64,000 nt of DNA from Pseudomonas costantinii (GTDB lineage: Bacteria; Pseudomonadota; Gammaproteobacteria; Pseudomonadales; Pseudomonadaceae). The DNA is taken from NCBI RefSeq assembly GCF_001870435.1, contig NZ_MDDR01000003.1, forward strand, positions 243,286-307,285, read 5' to 3'. Of this stretch, positions 17,958 through 27,758 are shown piece after piece (positions within the stretch are counted from its first letter, which is position 1; each line of letters begins with the position of its first letter). The translations under genes and the position numbers were made by a program. Below the pieces are notes generated by a model. That model was not told the origin of the DNA. It saw nothing but the letters and a program-made list of their open reading frames with translations, and did not search any database.

Positions 17958-20900
17958 TTAGTCGAGTTTGCTCGGCGGTGGTGCTTGCACGCCGCCGTCG
18001 TTGGCGGGCTTGGCCGGGGTGTCGACTTCCACCAGTTTGTATTCCTGGCCGTGAAGGTTCTTGAGGTAGACCTCCATCTGGCGGAACGAGATGTTGATGT
18101 GGTGGTTTTTGAACTCGCGGTTGATAAAGCGGTTCACCTCGTCGATCACCGGGTTACGGTCACCGAGGTCGCGCACGTGCATGCGCAGTTCGTGGTCGAG
18201 GGTACTTTCGCCGAAGTTGAGGAAGTACACATGGGGTTCCGGTTCTTTCAGCACCCGCGGGTTTTCTCGCGCGGCCCGAAGTAACAGTTCCTTCACCAGA
18301 TCCAGGTCGGAGCCGTAATCCACACCCAGCTTCAGGGTGACGCGGGTGATGGTGTCGGTCAGCGACCAGTTGATCAGTTGCCCGGTGATGAAAGTCTTGT
18401 TCGGGACAATGATGTCCTTGCGATCAAAGTCGGTAATGGTTGTGGCGCGGATACGAATCTTGCTCACCGTACCCGACAGGTTGCCGATGGTGATGGTGTC
18501 GCCGATCCGTACCGGACGCTCGAACAGGATCATGATGCCGGAGATAAAGTTCGCGAAGATCTCCTGCATCCCGAAGCCCAATCCCACCGACAGCGCTGCG
18601 ACCAGCCATTGCAACTTGTCCCAGCTCACGCCGAGGGTGGACAGGGTTGAGACAAAGCCGACGCCGGCAATCACATAGGACAGCAAGGTCGTGGTGGCGT
18701 AGGCGCTGCCTTGGGCCAGGTCCAGTTTGGACAGCACCAACACTTCCAGCAAACCGGGCAAGTTGCGCGCCAGGGCGAAGGTGATGCCGACGATGATCGA
18801 CGCCCCGAGCAAGTCGCCGATGCTGATCGGCACCATGCTGATATTGGCGCCGGTGCCGCTGGTGTATTCGTAGAGTGTGATGTTGTCCAGGTAGGAGAAC
18901 ACCGTGATCAGGTCTTTCCACACCCAATACAGCGCCGCGATAAAGCCGCCGAGCAAGGCCAGGCGGATCAGTCGCATCGACTGTTCGTTGACCTGTTCGA
19001 TGTCCAGGGTCGGTTCCTCGATCACCGCTTCGCCATCGCCGGCCTCCTTGGCGGCCTGGCGTTTGGCCAAAGCCCGGGCATAGGCCAGGCGCCGTGCGGC
19101 AACCCCCAGGCCCCGTACGAAGGTGGCTTCGATCACCAGCCAGAACATCAGCAGGTACAGGGTATTGATCAACCGGTCGCTGAGTTTGAGCGCGGTGTAG
19201 TAGTAGCCAAAGCACACTGCGATAAACAGGGCTATCGGGAGGGCGGTAAACAGCAAACCCATGGCTTTACGGAACAACGAGGCTTTTTCGTGAGTCGGGC
19301 TGTTCAGCAGCAGGCGCCCCAGCAGCCAGGCCATCAGCGCGTAGCAGGTCAGCACCACGCCGATGCCCAGCACGTCGTCGGACAGCGCCGCAGGCTGATG
19401 TTCAGCGATGGCCACCACGGCCACCAGGGCCAGGACCACCAACCCGAGTTTGCGTATCCACGCTTGGAGAAAGGCCACTTGAGGTCGTTCCCAACGGAAG
19501 TGCAGTTCCGCCACGCCACCCGGCGCGAGGATGCGGTAGGCGGTGTAGAACACCAGCCATGCCTGGGCGATCTGCAACAGCGCCGCGCCGAGGTTGGCGT
19601 TTTGCCCACGGGCGTCGATCTGCAACGCATAACCGCACAGCGCCAGGCCCAGGGTCACCGGCAACGCCAGCAGGATATTCACCAGGATCGCCACTGGCGT
19701 GTGCCATTGGCTGTCGCGCTTGAAGTGGCCGATATCGAGGTGGATCTTTTTCAGGCGCAGGTACAGGTAGCTGCGACGCCACAACAGGGCACCGATCAAC
19801 AGCAGCAACGGCAGGAACAGCAGCGGGCGCTGGGTCAGGCCGTCATACAGTTCACTGACGCTGGAGGCCCACGGCAACGTAGTGACCTGCCTGCTCAGGT
19901 GATCCGGTACGGTTTCCAGCCATTCGGTGTCCAGCGGCTTGTTGCTGGGGATCCAGAACATCTGCTCGTCGAGCGTCGCGCGCAAGGTGGTGGCGGTGCT
20001 GAGCAACTGTTTCTGGTTCAACTGCAACGTGATGGATTCGTTCAGCAGTGCGCTCAATTCACGGCTCAGGCGTTCCAGAAGATCGCTACGGGTGACTGCC
20101 AGTTCCAGCAAGGTGCGCCGCAGTTGCGGGGTGACGTCGTCCGGCGGCTGGTTGGCCAGCAAGTTATCCACATAGGTGGCGGGGGAGCTGATCAGCTCGC
20201 GTTGCTGGTTGACCTCGAACTGGTACAGACGAATGTTGGCGATATCGTCTGCCAGGTTACGGTCCACGGTGAGGCGTGGCAGTGCTTGTTTCTGTTTATA
20301 GAGAATCTTGGAGAGCAGCAGGCTGCCCTTGAGCACGTTGATCTGCTCGTCCAGGGCCGAGTCGCTTTGGGTTACGGTGTCCAGTTGCTGCTTGGTTTGC
20401 AGGTTTTTCTGGGTCAGCTCATTGAGACGGTCGGTGCTTTTGAGCAGATAGTCGGACAGCTTGAGGTTGTCGGCGCTTTCCGAGGCCAGCAGGCTGCTGC
20501 CACCGGCTTTCTGTGCTTCGATGGACTGTTGGGTAACGGTCTGCTGGGACTGGGCCAGGCGTTTCTGGTTGATCAGGGTTTGCAGGTCCTGGATCTCTTG
20601 CTCCAGGCGCGCGGTCTTTTCTACCACCAGGTCATGTTGGCTGTTGCCCAGGTCTTGCAATTGGCTGTTACCGGCCAGTTCCTGGCGGCGCAGGGGGATC
20701 AGGGCGTTCAGCGCGGCGAGTTCCGCGTTCAACTGGTTACGCAGGTCACCGCTGAGGGTTTTGCCGTTGTCTTTACCGAGCTTGAGGGTCGTGTTGATCT
20801 GCTGGATGCGCGTCTGGCTGTTGCTGATTTCGGTTTGCGCGCGCTCGGGGCGGGTCTGGGCGGCGATGGTCAGGCTGTTGGCGTCGGCCAGTTCTTTTTG

Positions 20901-21296
20901 CAGGTCGCCTTGCTGGGTGGTGCGTTGCACCAGTAATTGCTCGAGTTGCGGTACCGGCAGGGTGGCGTAGCGCTGCGCCACCGGGATGACCTTGGTGGCC
21001 TTGAGCCGGACCAGTTCGCGCTGGTTATCGGTGGTCTGGCGCGGGGCGTCTTCCAGCTGGCGCTTGAGGTCGACGAGGCGCTGCTCGTAATCCTGCTTGT
21101 TGCCCAGGTAGGTCAGGGTCTGTTGCAGGATGGTTTGCAGCGCCTTCATGTCGGCGTCGGGCAGCTTGCGGTCGGGCAGCTTGTCCAGGGTTTGCTGGAT
21201 GGCGTCGGCGCTGGGCGGGTCGGCGGCGTAAACGTTGCCGACACAAAGGGTCAGGCCCAGCAAGGTGGTGGCTAAGAAGGTGCGCAGTAGTGTCAT
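17958..21296 (-). CDS. mscK: Large mechanosensitive channel MscK (KefA)
   Basis: Inner-membrane channel of about 1112 residues that releases ions during osmotic downshock. A signal peptide (to about residue 25, cleaved before ADPPSA) is followed by a roughly 450-residue periplasmic region rich in Gln and Leu heptads, then many membrane helices. The C-terminal MscS-like domain is clear (LGFGMQEIFANFISGIMILF, then VRIGDTITIG). The C-terminal tail is Pro and Ala rich. I chose the ATG at 21296 at the start of the signal peptide; the ribosome binding site is weak. Gene order with nhaP2 and selO matches P. aeruginosa PA5021-PA5023. Confidence 0.92.
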   Translation of the reverse strand: MTLLRTFLATTLLGLTLCVGNVYAADPPSADAIQQTLDKLPDRKLPDADMKALQTILQQTLTYLGNKQDYEQRLVDLKRQLEDAPRQTTDNQRELVRLKATKVIPVAQRYATLPVPQLEQLLVQRTTQQGDLQKELADANSLTIAAQTRPERAQTEISNSQTRIQQINTTLKLGKDNGKTLSGDLRNQLNAELAALNALIPLRRQELAGNSQLQDLGNSQHDLVVEKTARLEQEIQDLQTLINQKRLAQSQQTVTQQSIEAQKAGGSSLLASESADNLKLSDYLLKSTDRLNELTQKNLQTKQQLDTVTQSDSALDEQINVLKGSLLLSKILYKQKQALPRLTVDRNLADDIANIRLYQFEVNQQRELISSPATYVDNLLANQPPDDVTPQLRRTLLELAVTRSDLLERLSRELSALLNESITLQLNQKQLLSTATTLRATLDEQMFWIPSNKPLDTEWLETVPDHLSRQVTTLPWASSVSELYDGLTQRPLLFLPLLLLIGALLWRRSYLYLRLKKIHLDIGHFKRDSQWHTPVAILVNILLALPVTLGLALCGYALQIDARGQNANLGAALLQIAQAWLVFYTAYRILAPGGVAELHFRWERPQVAFLQAWIRKLGLVVLALVAVVAIAEHQPAALSDDVLGIGVVLTCYALMAWLLGRLLLNSPTHEKASLFRKAMGLLFTALPIALFIAVCFGYYYTALKLSDRLINTLYLLMFWLVIEATFVRGLGVAARRLAYARALAKRQAAKEAGDGEAVIEEPTLDIEQVNEQSMRLIRLALLGGFIAALYWVWKDLITVFSYLDNITLYEYTSGTGANISMVPISIGDLLGASIIVGITFALARNLPGLLEVLVLSKLDLAQGSAYATTTLLSYVIAGVGFVSTLSTLGVSWDKLQWLVAALSVGLGFGMQEIFANFISGIMILFERPVRIGDTITIGNLSGTVSKIRIRATTITDFDRKDIIVPNKTFITGQLINWSLTDTITRVTLKLGVDYGSDLDLVKELLLRAARENPRVLKEPEPHVYFLNFGESTLDHELRMHVRDLGDRNPVIDEVNRFINREFKNHHINISFRQMEVYLKNLHGQEYKLVEVDTPAKPANDGGVQAPPPSKLD

Positions 21297-21353
21297 GGGT
21301 ACCGGTCTAGCTAGGCAAAGAAGGTGGGGGCGTGGCGCCAATAGCCCCGCAGT

Positions 21354-23096
21354 TTAGAGGAAGAGCCCAGGACCTGGGCGACTCCCTTCGGGGAATTTGA
21401 CGCCGACTTTTCCGATCTTGTTCCCGTCCATGACGGCGACGGTCCAGATCGTGTTGTTCCATTCCACTTGGTCGCCGACGATCGGTGCCCCGCCAACTTT
21501 CTGGGTGATGAAGCTGCTCAGTGGCATATCCGGGTCGATACCCTCGAGCTTGAGCCCGTACAGGGCGGAAACCGCGCCCAGTTGGGCGTCGCCTTCCAGT
21601 ACGAAGTCGCCGAAAAAGCGCAGGTCGAGGCCGCGTTGCGGTGCCTGGCTGAACAGTTTGCCGAGGGCCGCAAGGTTGTGTTCATGGCCGATTACACAGA
21701 GCAAATCGTCGACTTCCAGCACCGTACTACCCGACGGATGGAGCAGTTGCTGCCCACGGAACAGTGCGGCGATGCGTGTGCCTTCGGGCATTTTCAGTTC
21801 GCGCAGTGCCGCGCCGATGCACCATTTTTCCGCACCCAGTCGGTAGACGAACAGCTCCCATGCGCTGGTAACGTGCACTTCCAGCGCCGCGCGGGAAATC
21901 GGCGCAGGTTCTGGCGGTACGGTCACTTTCAGCAGCTTGGCCACCCACGGCAGGCTCGTGCCCTGCACCAGCAGCGACACCAGCACGATAAAGAACGCCA
22001 GGTTGAAGTACAGCTGTGCATGGGGCAGGCCGGCCATCAGCGGGAACACCGCCAGAATGATCGGGACCGCACCGCGCAGGCCGACCCAGGCGATAAAGGC
22101 TTTTTCACGACCGTGGAAGGCCTTGAACGGCAGCAGGCCGACCATTACCGACAGCGGCCGTGCAAACAGGATCATCCACAACGCCAGGCCCAAGGCCGGC
22201 AATGCGATTGGCAGCAAATCATGGGGTGTGACCAGTAGGCCCAGCACCAGGAACATGCCGATCTGCGCCAGCCACGCCATGCCGTCGAGCATATGCAAAA
22301 TGCCATGACGACTGCGCACCGGGCGGTTACCGATCACCAGGCCGCACAGGTACACCGCGAGGAAGCCGCTGCCGTGCAGGGCGTTGGTCAGGGCGAACAC
22401 CACCAGACCGCCGGAAATCACCAGGATCGGGTACAGGCCGTTGGCCAGGTTGATGCGGTTGACCATCTGCAACATCAACCAGCCGCCGCCGAGGCCGATG
22501 ATGCCGCCGATGCCGAATTCGCGGATCAGGTGGCCCAGCAGGCTCCAGTGCAGCCCGGTCTGGCCGCTGGCGAGCATGTCGATCAGGGTAACGGTGAGAA
22601 ACACCGCCATCGGGTCGTTGCTGCCGGATTCGATTTCCAGGCTGGCGGTCACCCGTTCGTTGAGGCCCTTGCCGCCCAGCAGCGAGAACACGGCGGCGGC
22701 GTCTGTGGAGCCGACGATGGCGCCGATCAGCAAGCCTTGAATGATATTGAGGTCGAACAGCCAGGCCGCCGCCATGCCGGTGAGGCCGGTGGTAATCAAC
22801 ACCCCCACGGTGGCCAGCGACAACGCCGGCCACAGTGCCACGCGGAAACTCGCCACCCGTGTGCGCAAACCGCCATCGAGCAGAATCACGGCCAAGGCGA
22901 GGTTGCCCACCAGGTAGGCGGTCGGGTAGTTATCGAAGATGATGCCGCCGCCGTCGACACCGGCGACCATGCCCACAGCCAGGATGATCACCAGAATCGG
23001 GATGCCCAGTCGGGACGAAAGAGAACTCACCAGAATGCTCGCACCCACCAGCAACGCGCCGATCAAGAACAGGCTGTTGATGGTCGTCGCATTCAA
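21354..23096 (-). CDS. nhaP2: Potassium/proton antiporter NhaP2 (CvrA)
   Basis: CPA1-family antiporter of about 580 residues. A membrane domain of about a dozen helices (residues about 5-390) carries the ion-binding-type motifs [20 protein letters not shown] and [12 protein letters not shown] cytosolic TrkA_C-like region and a C-terminal CorC/HlyC-like region follow (GRAL...[19 protein letters not shown] and [13 protein letters not shown]). It exports K+ in exchange for protons. The start is probably TTG at 23096, since GGAG lies seven bases upstream and the resulting N-terminus ([13 protein letters not shown]) matches the family as I remember it. The longer open frame upstream runs through a repeat. 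Confidence 0.9.
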   Translation of the reverse strand: MNATTINSLFLIGALLVGASILVSSLSSRLGIPILVIILAVGMVAGVDGGGIIFDNYPTAYLVGNLALAVILLDGGLRTRVASFRVALWPALSLATVGVLITTGLTGMAAAWLFDLNIIQGLLIGAIVGSTDAAAVFSLLGGKGLNERVTASLEIESGSNDPMAVFLTVTLIDMLASGQTGLHWSLLGHLIREFGIGGIIGLGGGWLMLQMVNRINLANGLYPILVISGGLVVFALTNALHGSGFLAVYLCGLVIGNRPVRSRHGILHMLDGMAWLAQIGMFLVLGLLVTPHDLLPIALPALGLALWMILFARPLSVMVGLLPFKAFHGREKAFIAWVGLRGAVPIILAVFPLMAGLPHAQLYFNLAFFIVLVSLLVQGTSLPWVAKLLKVTVPPEPAPISRAALEVHVTSAWELFVYRLGAEKWCIGAALRELKMPEGTRIAALFRGQQLLHPSGSTVLEVDDLLCVIGHEHNLAALGKLFSQAPQRGLDLRFFGDFVLEGDAQLGAVSALYGLKLEGIDPDMPLSSFITQKVGGAPIVGDQVEWNNTIWTVAVMDGNKIGKVGVKFPEGSRPGPGLFL

Positions 23097-23191
23097 AGGC
23101 AGTACTCCATGAGCAGGAAAAACAGGCACAAACTGACCATGCAGTCTGCGTGCCAGCGATTCTAACCTGTTGAATTGCTGCGCTGTCAAAA

Positions 23192-23302
23192 GATCATTCC
23201 CACGCTCTGCGTGGGAATGCAGCTTGTGACGCTCCGCGTCACGCCCTGGAGCGGACGCAGGGCATCCAAAGAGGCATTCCCACACGGAGCGTGGGAGCGA
23301 TC
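23192..23302. repeat. GATC-bounded palindromic intergenic repeat, copy 2
   Basis: Palindrome of 111 bases between the divergent-looking ends of nhaP2 upstream region and the chemoreceptor gene. It starts GATCATTCCCACGCTCTGCG and ends GGAGCGTGGGAGCGATC, with inner GTGACGCTCCGCGTCACG. It shares arms and size with the copies near 15281 and 27639. Non-coding REP-type element. Confidence 0.85.
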
Positions 23303-23310
23303 AAGGGGAG

Positions 23311-24936
23311 TTAGAGACGAAATCGCCCCACCATCCCATTCAAATCCACCGCCAGGCGCGACAACTCGCTGCTCGCCGCACTGGTCTGGCTGGCACCGGT
23401 CGCCGACTGCACCGACAAATCACGAATGTTCACCAGGTTACGGTCCACTTCCCGCGCCACTTGCGCCTGTTCTTCCGCCGCGCTGGCGATCACCAGGTTG
23501 CGCTCATTGATCTCGATAATGGCCGTGTTGATGGTATCCAGCGACATCCCTGCGCCTTTGGCGATGTTCAACGTCGATTCGGCGCGCTCGGTGCTGTTAC
23601 GCATCGAGTCCACCGCGTGCTCGGTGCCGGTCTGAATGCTGCCGATCATCCGCTCGATTTCACTGGTCGATTGCTGAGTGCGATGGGCCAGGGCCCGCAC
23701 TTCATCGGCTACCACCGCAAACCCTCGGCCCGCTTCACCAGCGCGCGCGGCTTCAATCGCCGCGTTCAGGGCCAGCAAGTTGGTCTGGTCGGCCAGGCCG
23801 CGAATCACGTCCAGCACCTTGCCGATATCACGGGACTCATTGGCCAGATCACCAATCAGCGTGGCGGTCGCTTGCACATCGCCGCTCATGCGCTCGATGG
23901 CGCTGACGGTTTCCTGCACCAGGTCGCGGCCGTCACCGGCGGAGGTGGTAGCGTTACGCGAGGCTTCGGAGGTGCTTACCGCGTTGCGCGCGACTTCTTC
24001 GACGGCGCTGGTCATTTCATTGACGGCGGTTGCGGCTTGTTCGATTTCGTTATTTTGCTGGGTCAGGCCGCGGGCGCTTTCGTCGGTGACGGCGTTCAGT
24101 TCCTCGGCGGCGGACGCCAACTGAGTGGCGGAGCCTGCGATGCGTTGCAGGGTGTCGCGCAGCTTGTCCTGCATCTTGGCCATGGCGGCCAGCAGGCGGC
24201 CAGCTTCGTCGTTACCGTCAACCTTGATCGGGCGCGTCAGGTTGCCTTCGGCCACTTCTTCAGCCGCTTCCAGGGCTTGGGAAATAGGGAGGGTGATGCT
24301 GCGGGTCAGCAGCCAGGCGAACAACAGGGTCAGCGCCGTGGCCACGATCAACAGGCCGACCACCAGGTCAAACGCCATGTTGTATTGGTCTTCGGCTTGC
24401 TGGTTGGCAGCGTCGGCTGCCTTGTTGTTGATCTCCACCAGGCGCGTCAGTACCGCGTTGACCTGCTCCGAGTTGGCCAGCAGTTCGGTGTTAAGCAGGG
24501 TGCGCAACTCCTCTACCTGATTGGCCCGCGAGAGGCTCTTCATGCGCTCTTCGATCTGATGGTACTGGCCGAGCAGGCGCACGTATTCATCGTAGGCTGC
24601 GCGTTCTTCGCCGCTGTCGATCAGCTTTTCGTAGATGCCCTGGGCGGTGCGGATTTGCTGGTTGCGTACTTCGAAGGCTTCCAGGGTCTTTTGCTGCACG
24701 TCCGGCTCGCGGTTGGTCAGCAAGCGGTACGACAGCACCCGCAGGCGCAGGGTCAGTTGGGTGAATTCGTCGAGGGCGCGAATACTCGGCACGCTGGACA
24801 GGGTGATGTCTTCGGTCGCACCACGGATCTTGCCCATCTGGTTCAGGGCGAACACACCGAGAAACAACATCAATGCGCCAATAAACGCGAAGCCGAGGAA
24901 GGCCCTCGGAGCGATATTCATATTACGAAGAGACAT
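23311..24936 (-). CDS. Methyl-accepting chemotaxis protein
   Basis: Transmembrane chemoreceptor of 541 residues. One helix at about 13-33, a helical periplasmic sensor of roughly 155 residues (four-helix-bundle type), a second helix at about 190-212, a HAMP domain and a long cytoplasmic coiled coil. The receptor tip is the conserved [19 protein letters not shown] (about residues 375-393). There is no C-terminal CheR-binding pentapeptide. The ligand cannot be read from sequence. The start ATG at 24936 has AGGA seven bases before it. A flagellar sigma-28 type promoter lies just upstream, fitting co-expression with motility genes. Confidence 0.93.
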   Translation of the reverse strand: MSLRNMNIAPRAFLGFAFIGALMLFLGVFALNQMGKIRGATEDITLSSVPSIRALDEFTQLTLRLRVLSYRLLTNREPDVQQKTLEAFEVRNQQIRTAQGIYEKLIDSGEERAAYDEYVRLLGQYHQIEERMKSLSRANQVEELRTLLNTELLANSEQVNAVLTRLVEINNKAADAANQQAEDQYNMAFDLVVGLLIVATALTLLFAWLLTRSITLPISQALEAAEEVAEGNLTRPIKVDGNDEAGRLLAAMAKMQDKLRDTLQRIAGSATQLASAAEELNAVTDESARGLTQQNNEIEQAATAVNEMTSAVEEVARNAVSTSEASRNATTSAGDGRDLVQETVSAIERMSGDVQATATLIGDLANESRDIGKVLDVIRGLADQTNLLALNAAIEAARAGEAGRGFAVVADEVRALAHRTQQSTSEIERMIGSIQTGTEHAVDSMRNSTERAESTLNIAKGAGMSLDTINTAIIEINERNLVIASAAEEQAQVAREVDRNLVNIRDLSVQSATGASQTSAASSELSRLAVDLNGMVGRFRL

Positions 24937-24993
24937 GCTGGAGTCCTGGGGGGAAGCGCGATCCGTGCGGCCATGAGACGAGGTGTAAGTCAC

Positions 24994-25020
24994 CTATCGG
25001 CCATGCGACTAAAGTCTTAA
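24994..25020 (-). promoter_or_regulatory. Candidate FliA (sigma-28) promoter of the chemoreceptor gene
   Basis: Read on the minus strand: TTAA (25020-25017), a 15-base spacer, then GCCGATAG (25001-24994). The consensus is TAAA, N15, GCCGATAA, so the -10 matches 7 of 8 and the -35 core 3 of 4. It sits about 58 bases upstream of the chemoreceptor start and is in the right orientation. Confidence 0.65.
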
Positions 25021-25213
25021 GGCAGTGCGCGCTTTTGTCGCATCTGGCGGAGGTTTGGGTGGGCTCAGGAACCAGAAGGGGGAATTGGAGTCACTAAGGC
25101 TCGAAAGTGCGGCCCGGCCCTTAAAAAACGGGCTGCGCGCCTGGGATAACCCTGGCATCCGAGGTGAATATTCTTTATCGTCACCGCCCTTTGAAAAAGC
25201 CCGAGAAATCAAA

Positions 25214-25444
25214 ATGTTAGAAACATCCCTGAGCCAATTGGAACAACTGGTCAGCGACCTGGTACAGCAGAATCAGGACCTGCTGGGCAGCAACGAATCC
25301 CTCAAGGCAGAACTGGCCCGTGCCAAAGATGAAAATGACAGCCTGCAATTGAACCTGATGGAGCAGGAAGAAAAGAACGGCGCCACCGCCGCGCGCATCC
25401 AGGCGTTGGTTGAGCGTGTGAGCGCAGGTCCTGTCGGCGCATGA
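25214..25444 (+). CDS. Small coiled-coil protein, ZapB-like (TIGR02449-like)
   Basis: Protein of 76 residues that is almost entirely one coiled coil (LSQLEQLVSDLVQQNQDL and onward), rich in Leu, Gln and Glu, ending in a short loose tail. It resembles the small coiled-coil proteins that precede zapA in pseudomonads and E. coli ZapB, which act at the division ring. Its stop overlaps the start of the ZapA-like gene by 4 bases, so the two are translationally coupled. The frame is open far upstream, but the coiled coil begins at this ATG. Confidence 0.75.
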   Translation: MLETSLSQLEQLVSDLVQQNQDLLGSNESLKAELARAKDENDSLQLNLMEQEEKNGATAARIQALVERVSAGPVGA

Positions 25445-25734
25445 ATGAAGGGATAAAGGTCGTTTCGATTCTCGGAGAGGATTACTCGATCAAGGCACCG
25501 GCCGGGGAAGACCAAACCCTGATGCACGCCGTGACCATGCTCAAGGCCTCCCTGGCCACCACCAAGAAAAAGTACCCGACCCTGATCGGCGACAAACTAT
25601 TGGTACTGGCTGCGCTGAACCTGTGCGCCGAGCAGATCGAAATGCAAAAGCATCACCAGCAGGAACTCGACCGTTACCAAGAGCAAGTCAGCGCCACGGT
25701 CGATGTGATTTCCAAGGCGATTGGACAGCCTTAG
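25441..25734 (+). CDS. ZapA-like cell division protein (probable paralogue)
   Basis: Protein of 97 residues with a ZapA-type N-terminal domain (VVSILGEDYSIKAPAGEDQT, then LLVLAALNLCAEQIE) and a C-terminal helix able to pair with others. ZapA bundles FtsZ filaments at midcell. The canonical Pseudomonas zapA sits before 6S RNA and a formyltetrahydrofolate cyclo-ligase gene (from memory). Neither is here, and the sequence differs from the one I remember, so this pair may be a second ZapA/ZapB-like set. Its stop codon shares bases with the stop of the convergent acyl-CoA dehydrogenase gene. Confidence 0.75.
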   Translation: MNEGIKVVSILGEDYSIKAPAGEDQTLMHAVTMLKASLATTKKKYPTLIGDKLLVLAALNLCAEQIEMQKHHQQELDRYQEQVSATVDVISKAIGQP

Positions 25735-27533
25735 AACCACGCGTCCTGCATCCCCAGGCACGTATCGTCGCGTGCCTCCAGAATCGCCAGTTCATGATGG
25801 CAGCTCGGCACTTCCCAGGTCAGGAAGTACCGAGCGGCCTGGAGCTTGCCTTTATAGAAGGCGACATCGGCCGCATTGCCCTTGGCCAGTCCTTCCTCGG
25901 CGCGGATCGCCTGCTCCAGCCAGCGCCAGCCAATCACCGTATGCCCGAACACCTTCAAGTACAGCGCCGAGTTTGCCAGGCTGCTGTTGACCTTGCCTTG
26001 GGCGAGATCCGTCAACAGGCCGATCGTCACGCTTTGCAGGCGGCCGACCAAATGCTCCAGCGGCTCTCGCAGTGCAGTCAGTGATGGATACTCCTGTGCC
26101 CGCGCGCCGGTTTCGGCGATCAGGCGGATCAGTTGCTTCAAGCCTGCGCCGCCGTTTTGCGCCAACTTTCGCCCCAGCAAGTCCAGGGACTGGATGCCGT
26201 GGGTGCCTTCATGGATCGGGTTCAGGCGGTTGTCACGGTAATACTGCTCTACCGGGTATTCACGGGTGTAGCCGTGGCCGCCGAGAATCTGGATCGCCAG
26301 TTCGTTGGCCTTGAGGCAGAACTCCGACGGCCAGGATTTGACGATGGGCGTAAGCAGGTCCAGCAATTCGTGGGCTCTCTTGCGTTCGGTATCGGTTTCC
26401 AGGGTGGTGGTGTCGTCGAACAGGCGTGCGGCGTACAGCCCCAGATCGAAGGCGCCTTCAACGTAGGCTTTCTGGGTCAATAGCATGCGCTTGATATCGG
26501 CGTGCTGGATGATTGAGACCGGTGCGGTGGTTGGGTCTTTGCTGTCGGGCAGGCGACCTTGCGGCCGTTCGCGGGCGTATTCCAGTGAATACAGGTAGCC
26601 CGCGTAACCGAGCATGACTGCGCCCATGCCCACGCCAATGCGCGCCTCGTTCATCATCTGGAACATGCAGCTCAGACCCTGATGCGGCTTGCCCACCAGA
26701 TAGCCGACACAGTTACCGTTATCGCCGAAGTTCAGCGCGGTGGACGTAGTACCGCGCCATCCCATCTTGTGAAACAACCCGGCCAGCAGCACGTCGTTGC
26801 GTTCGCCGAGGCTGCCGTCATCGTTGACCAGAAACTTTGGCACGATAAACAGCGAAATACCTTTCACCCCAGGCGGTGCATCCGGCAACTTGGCCAGCAC
26901 CATATGTACGATGTTTTCCGACAGCGGGTGGTCGCCGCCGGAGATGAAGATCTTGTTGCCCTTGAGGCGATAACTGCCGTCAGCTGCAGGTTCTGCACGC
27001 GTACGAATATCCGACAGAGAAGATCCCGCATGCGGCTCCGTCAGGGCCATGGTGCCGAAGAAGCGGCCGTCGATCATCGGTTGCAGGAAGCGTTGTTTCT
27101 GCTCCTCGGTGCCGAAGCTTTCAATCAGGTTGGCGGCGCCCATGGTCAGGAACGGGTAGGACGTGGAGGCCGCGTTGGCGGACTGGAAGTGCGCGAAACA
27201 GGCTTGCGACAAAAGCGTCGGAAGCTGCATGCCACCCGCTTCGAAGCTGCGAGCGGCGTTGAGGAAGCCCGCTTCAAGAAACGCATCAACCGCCGGTTTC
27301 ACTTCTGGAATCAGGATCGCCTTGCCGTCTTCGTAGCGCGGTTCGTTTTCGTCGTTTTTGCGGTTGTGGGGCGCGAAATATTTTTCCGCAATGCTGCGCG
27401 CGGTGCTGATGGCGGCATCGAACGTTTCGCGATTGTGTTCGGCAAACCGCTCGCGCTGGGTCAGGCTCTCGGCATCGAGGACTTCGTACAGCTCGAAAGC
27501 CAGATTGCGGGAACTGAGCAGCGTCTCGGACAT
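25731..27533 (-). CDS. Acyl-CoA dehydrogenase, long (600 residue) form with C-terminal extension
   Basis: FAD enzyme of 600 residues that introduces the alpha-beta double bond in acyl-CoA during fatty acid breakdown. Domain order is an N-terminal helical part, the FAD/substrate core (MALTEPHAGSSLSDI, KIFISGGDH), the C-terminal helical part with the putative catalytic Glu in NPIHEGTHGIQSLDL, and an extra C-terminal domain typical of the 600-residue group. Chain-length preference is unknown. It is a single gene, flanked upstream by a palindromic repeat. An ATG beginning MSETLLSS fits the family start. Confidence 0.9.
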   Translation of the reverse strand: MSETLLSSRNLAFELYEVLDAESLTQRERFAEHNRETFDAAISTARSIAEKYFAPHNRKNDENEPRYEDGKAILIPEVKPAVDAFLEAGFLNAARSFEAGGMQLPTLLSQACFAHFQSANAASTSYPFLTMGAANLIESFGTEEQKQRFLQPMIDGRFFGTMALTEPHAGSSLSDIRTRAEPAADGSYRLKGNKIFISGGDHPLSENIVHMVLAKLPDAPPGVKGISLFIVPKFLVNDDGSLGERNDVLLAGLFHKMGWRGTTSTALNFGDNGNCVGYLVGKPHQGLSCMFQMMNEARIGVGMGAVMLGYAGYLYSLEYARERPQGRLPDSKDPTTAPVSIIQHADIKRMLLTQKAYVEGAFDLGLYAARLFDDTTTLETDTERKRAHELLDLLTPIVKSWPSEFCLKANELAIQILGGHGYTREYPVEQYYRDNRLNPIHEGTHGIQSLDLLGRKLAQNGGAGLKQLIRLIAETGARAQEYPSLTALREPLEHLVGRLQSVTIGLLTDLAQGKVNSSLANSALYLKVFGHTVIGWRWLEQAIRAEEGLAKGNAADVAFYKGKLQAARYFLTWEVPSCHHELAILEARDDTCLGMQDAWF

Positions 27534-27638
27534 GGCGGCTTACCTTCTAAGGGAATGGCCTGAGTCTAAGTGCGCGAATAGAGGCTGGATAGCAAGATTG
27601 ATTTGCGTGATGGAAGGGCAAAACAAGGAAGAGTACGA

Positions 27639-27745
27639 GATCGTTCCCACGCTCCGCGTGGGAATGCCTCTTGTGACGCTCTGCGTCACGCTTTGGGACG
27701 CGGAGCGTCCCTGGCTGCATTCCCACGCAGAGCGTGGGAACGATC
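27639..27745. repeat. GATC-bounded palindromic intergenic repeat, copy 3
   Basis: Near-perfect palindrome of 107 bases: GATCGTTCCCACGCTCCGCG on the left mirrors GCAGAGCGTGGGAACGATC on the right, with an inner GTGACGCTCTGCGTCACG hairpin. It lies between the end of putA and the start of the acyl-CoA dehydrogenase gene, where it could help terminate putA transcripts. Same family as the copies near 15281 and 23192. Confidence 0.88.
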
Positions 27746-27758
27746 ACTGAAGGGGTAG

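Noticed and set aside
18711..20936. Plus-strand open frame of 741 codons opposite mscK
   Set aside because: Shadow of the mscK coding frame in GC-rich DNA; very Gln and His rich composition and no motif.
25735..25760. 6S RNA gene expected after zapA in pseudomonads
   Set aside because: There is no space: the acyl-CoA dehydrogenase gene overlaps the end of the ZapA-like gene.
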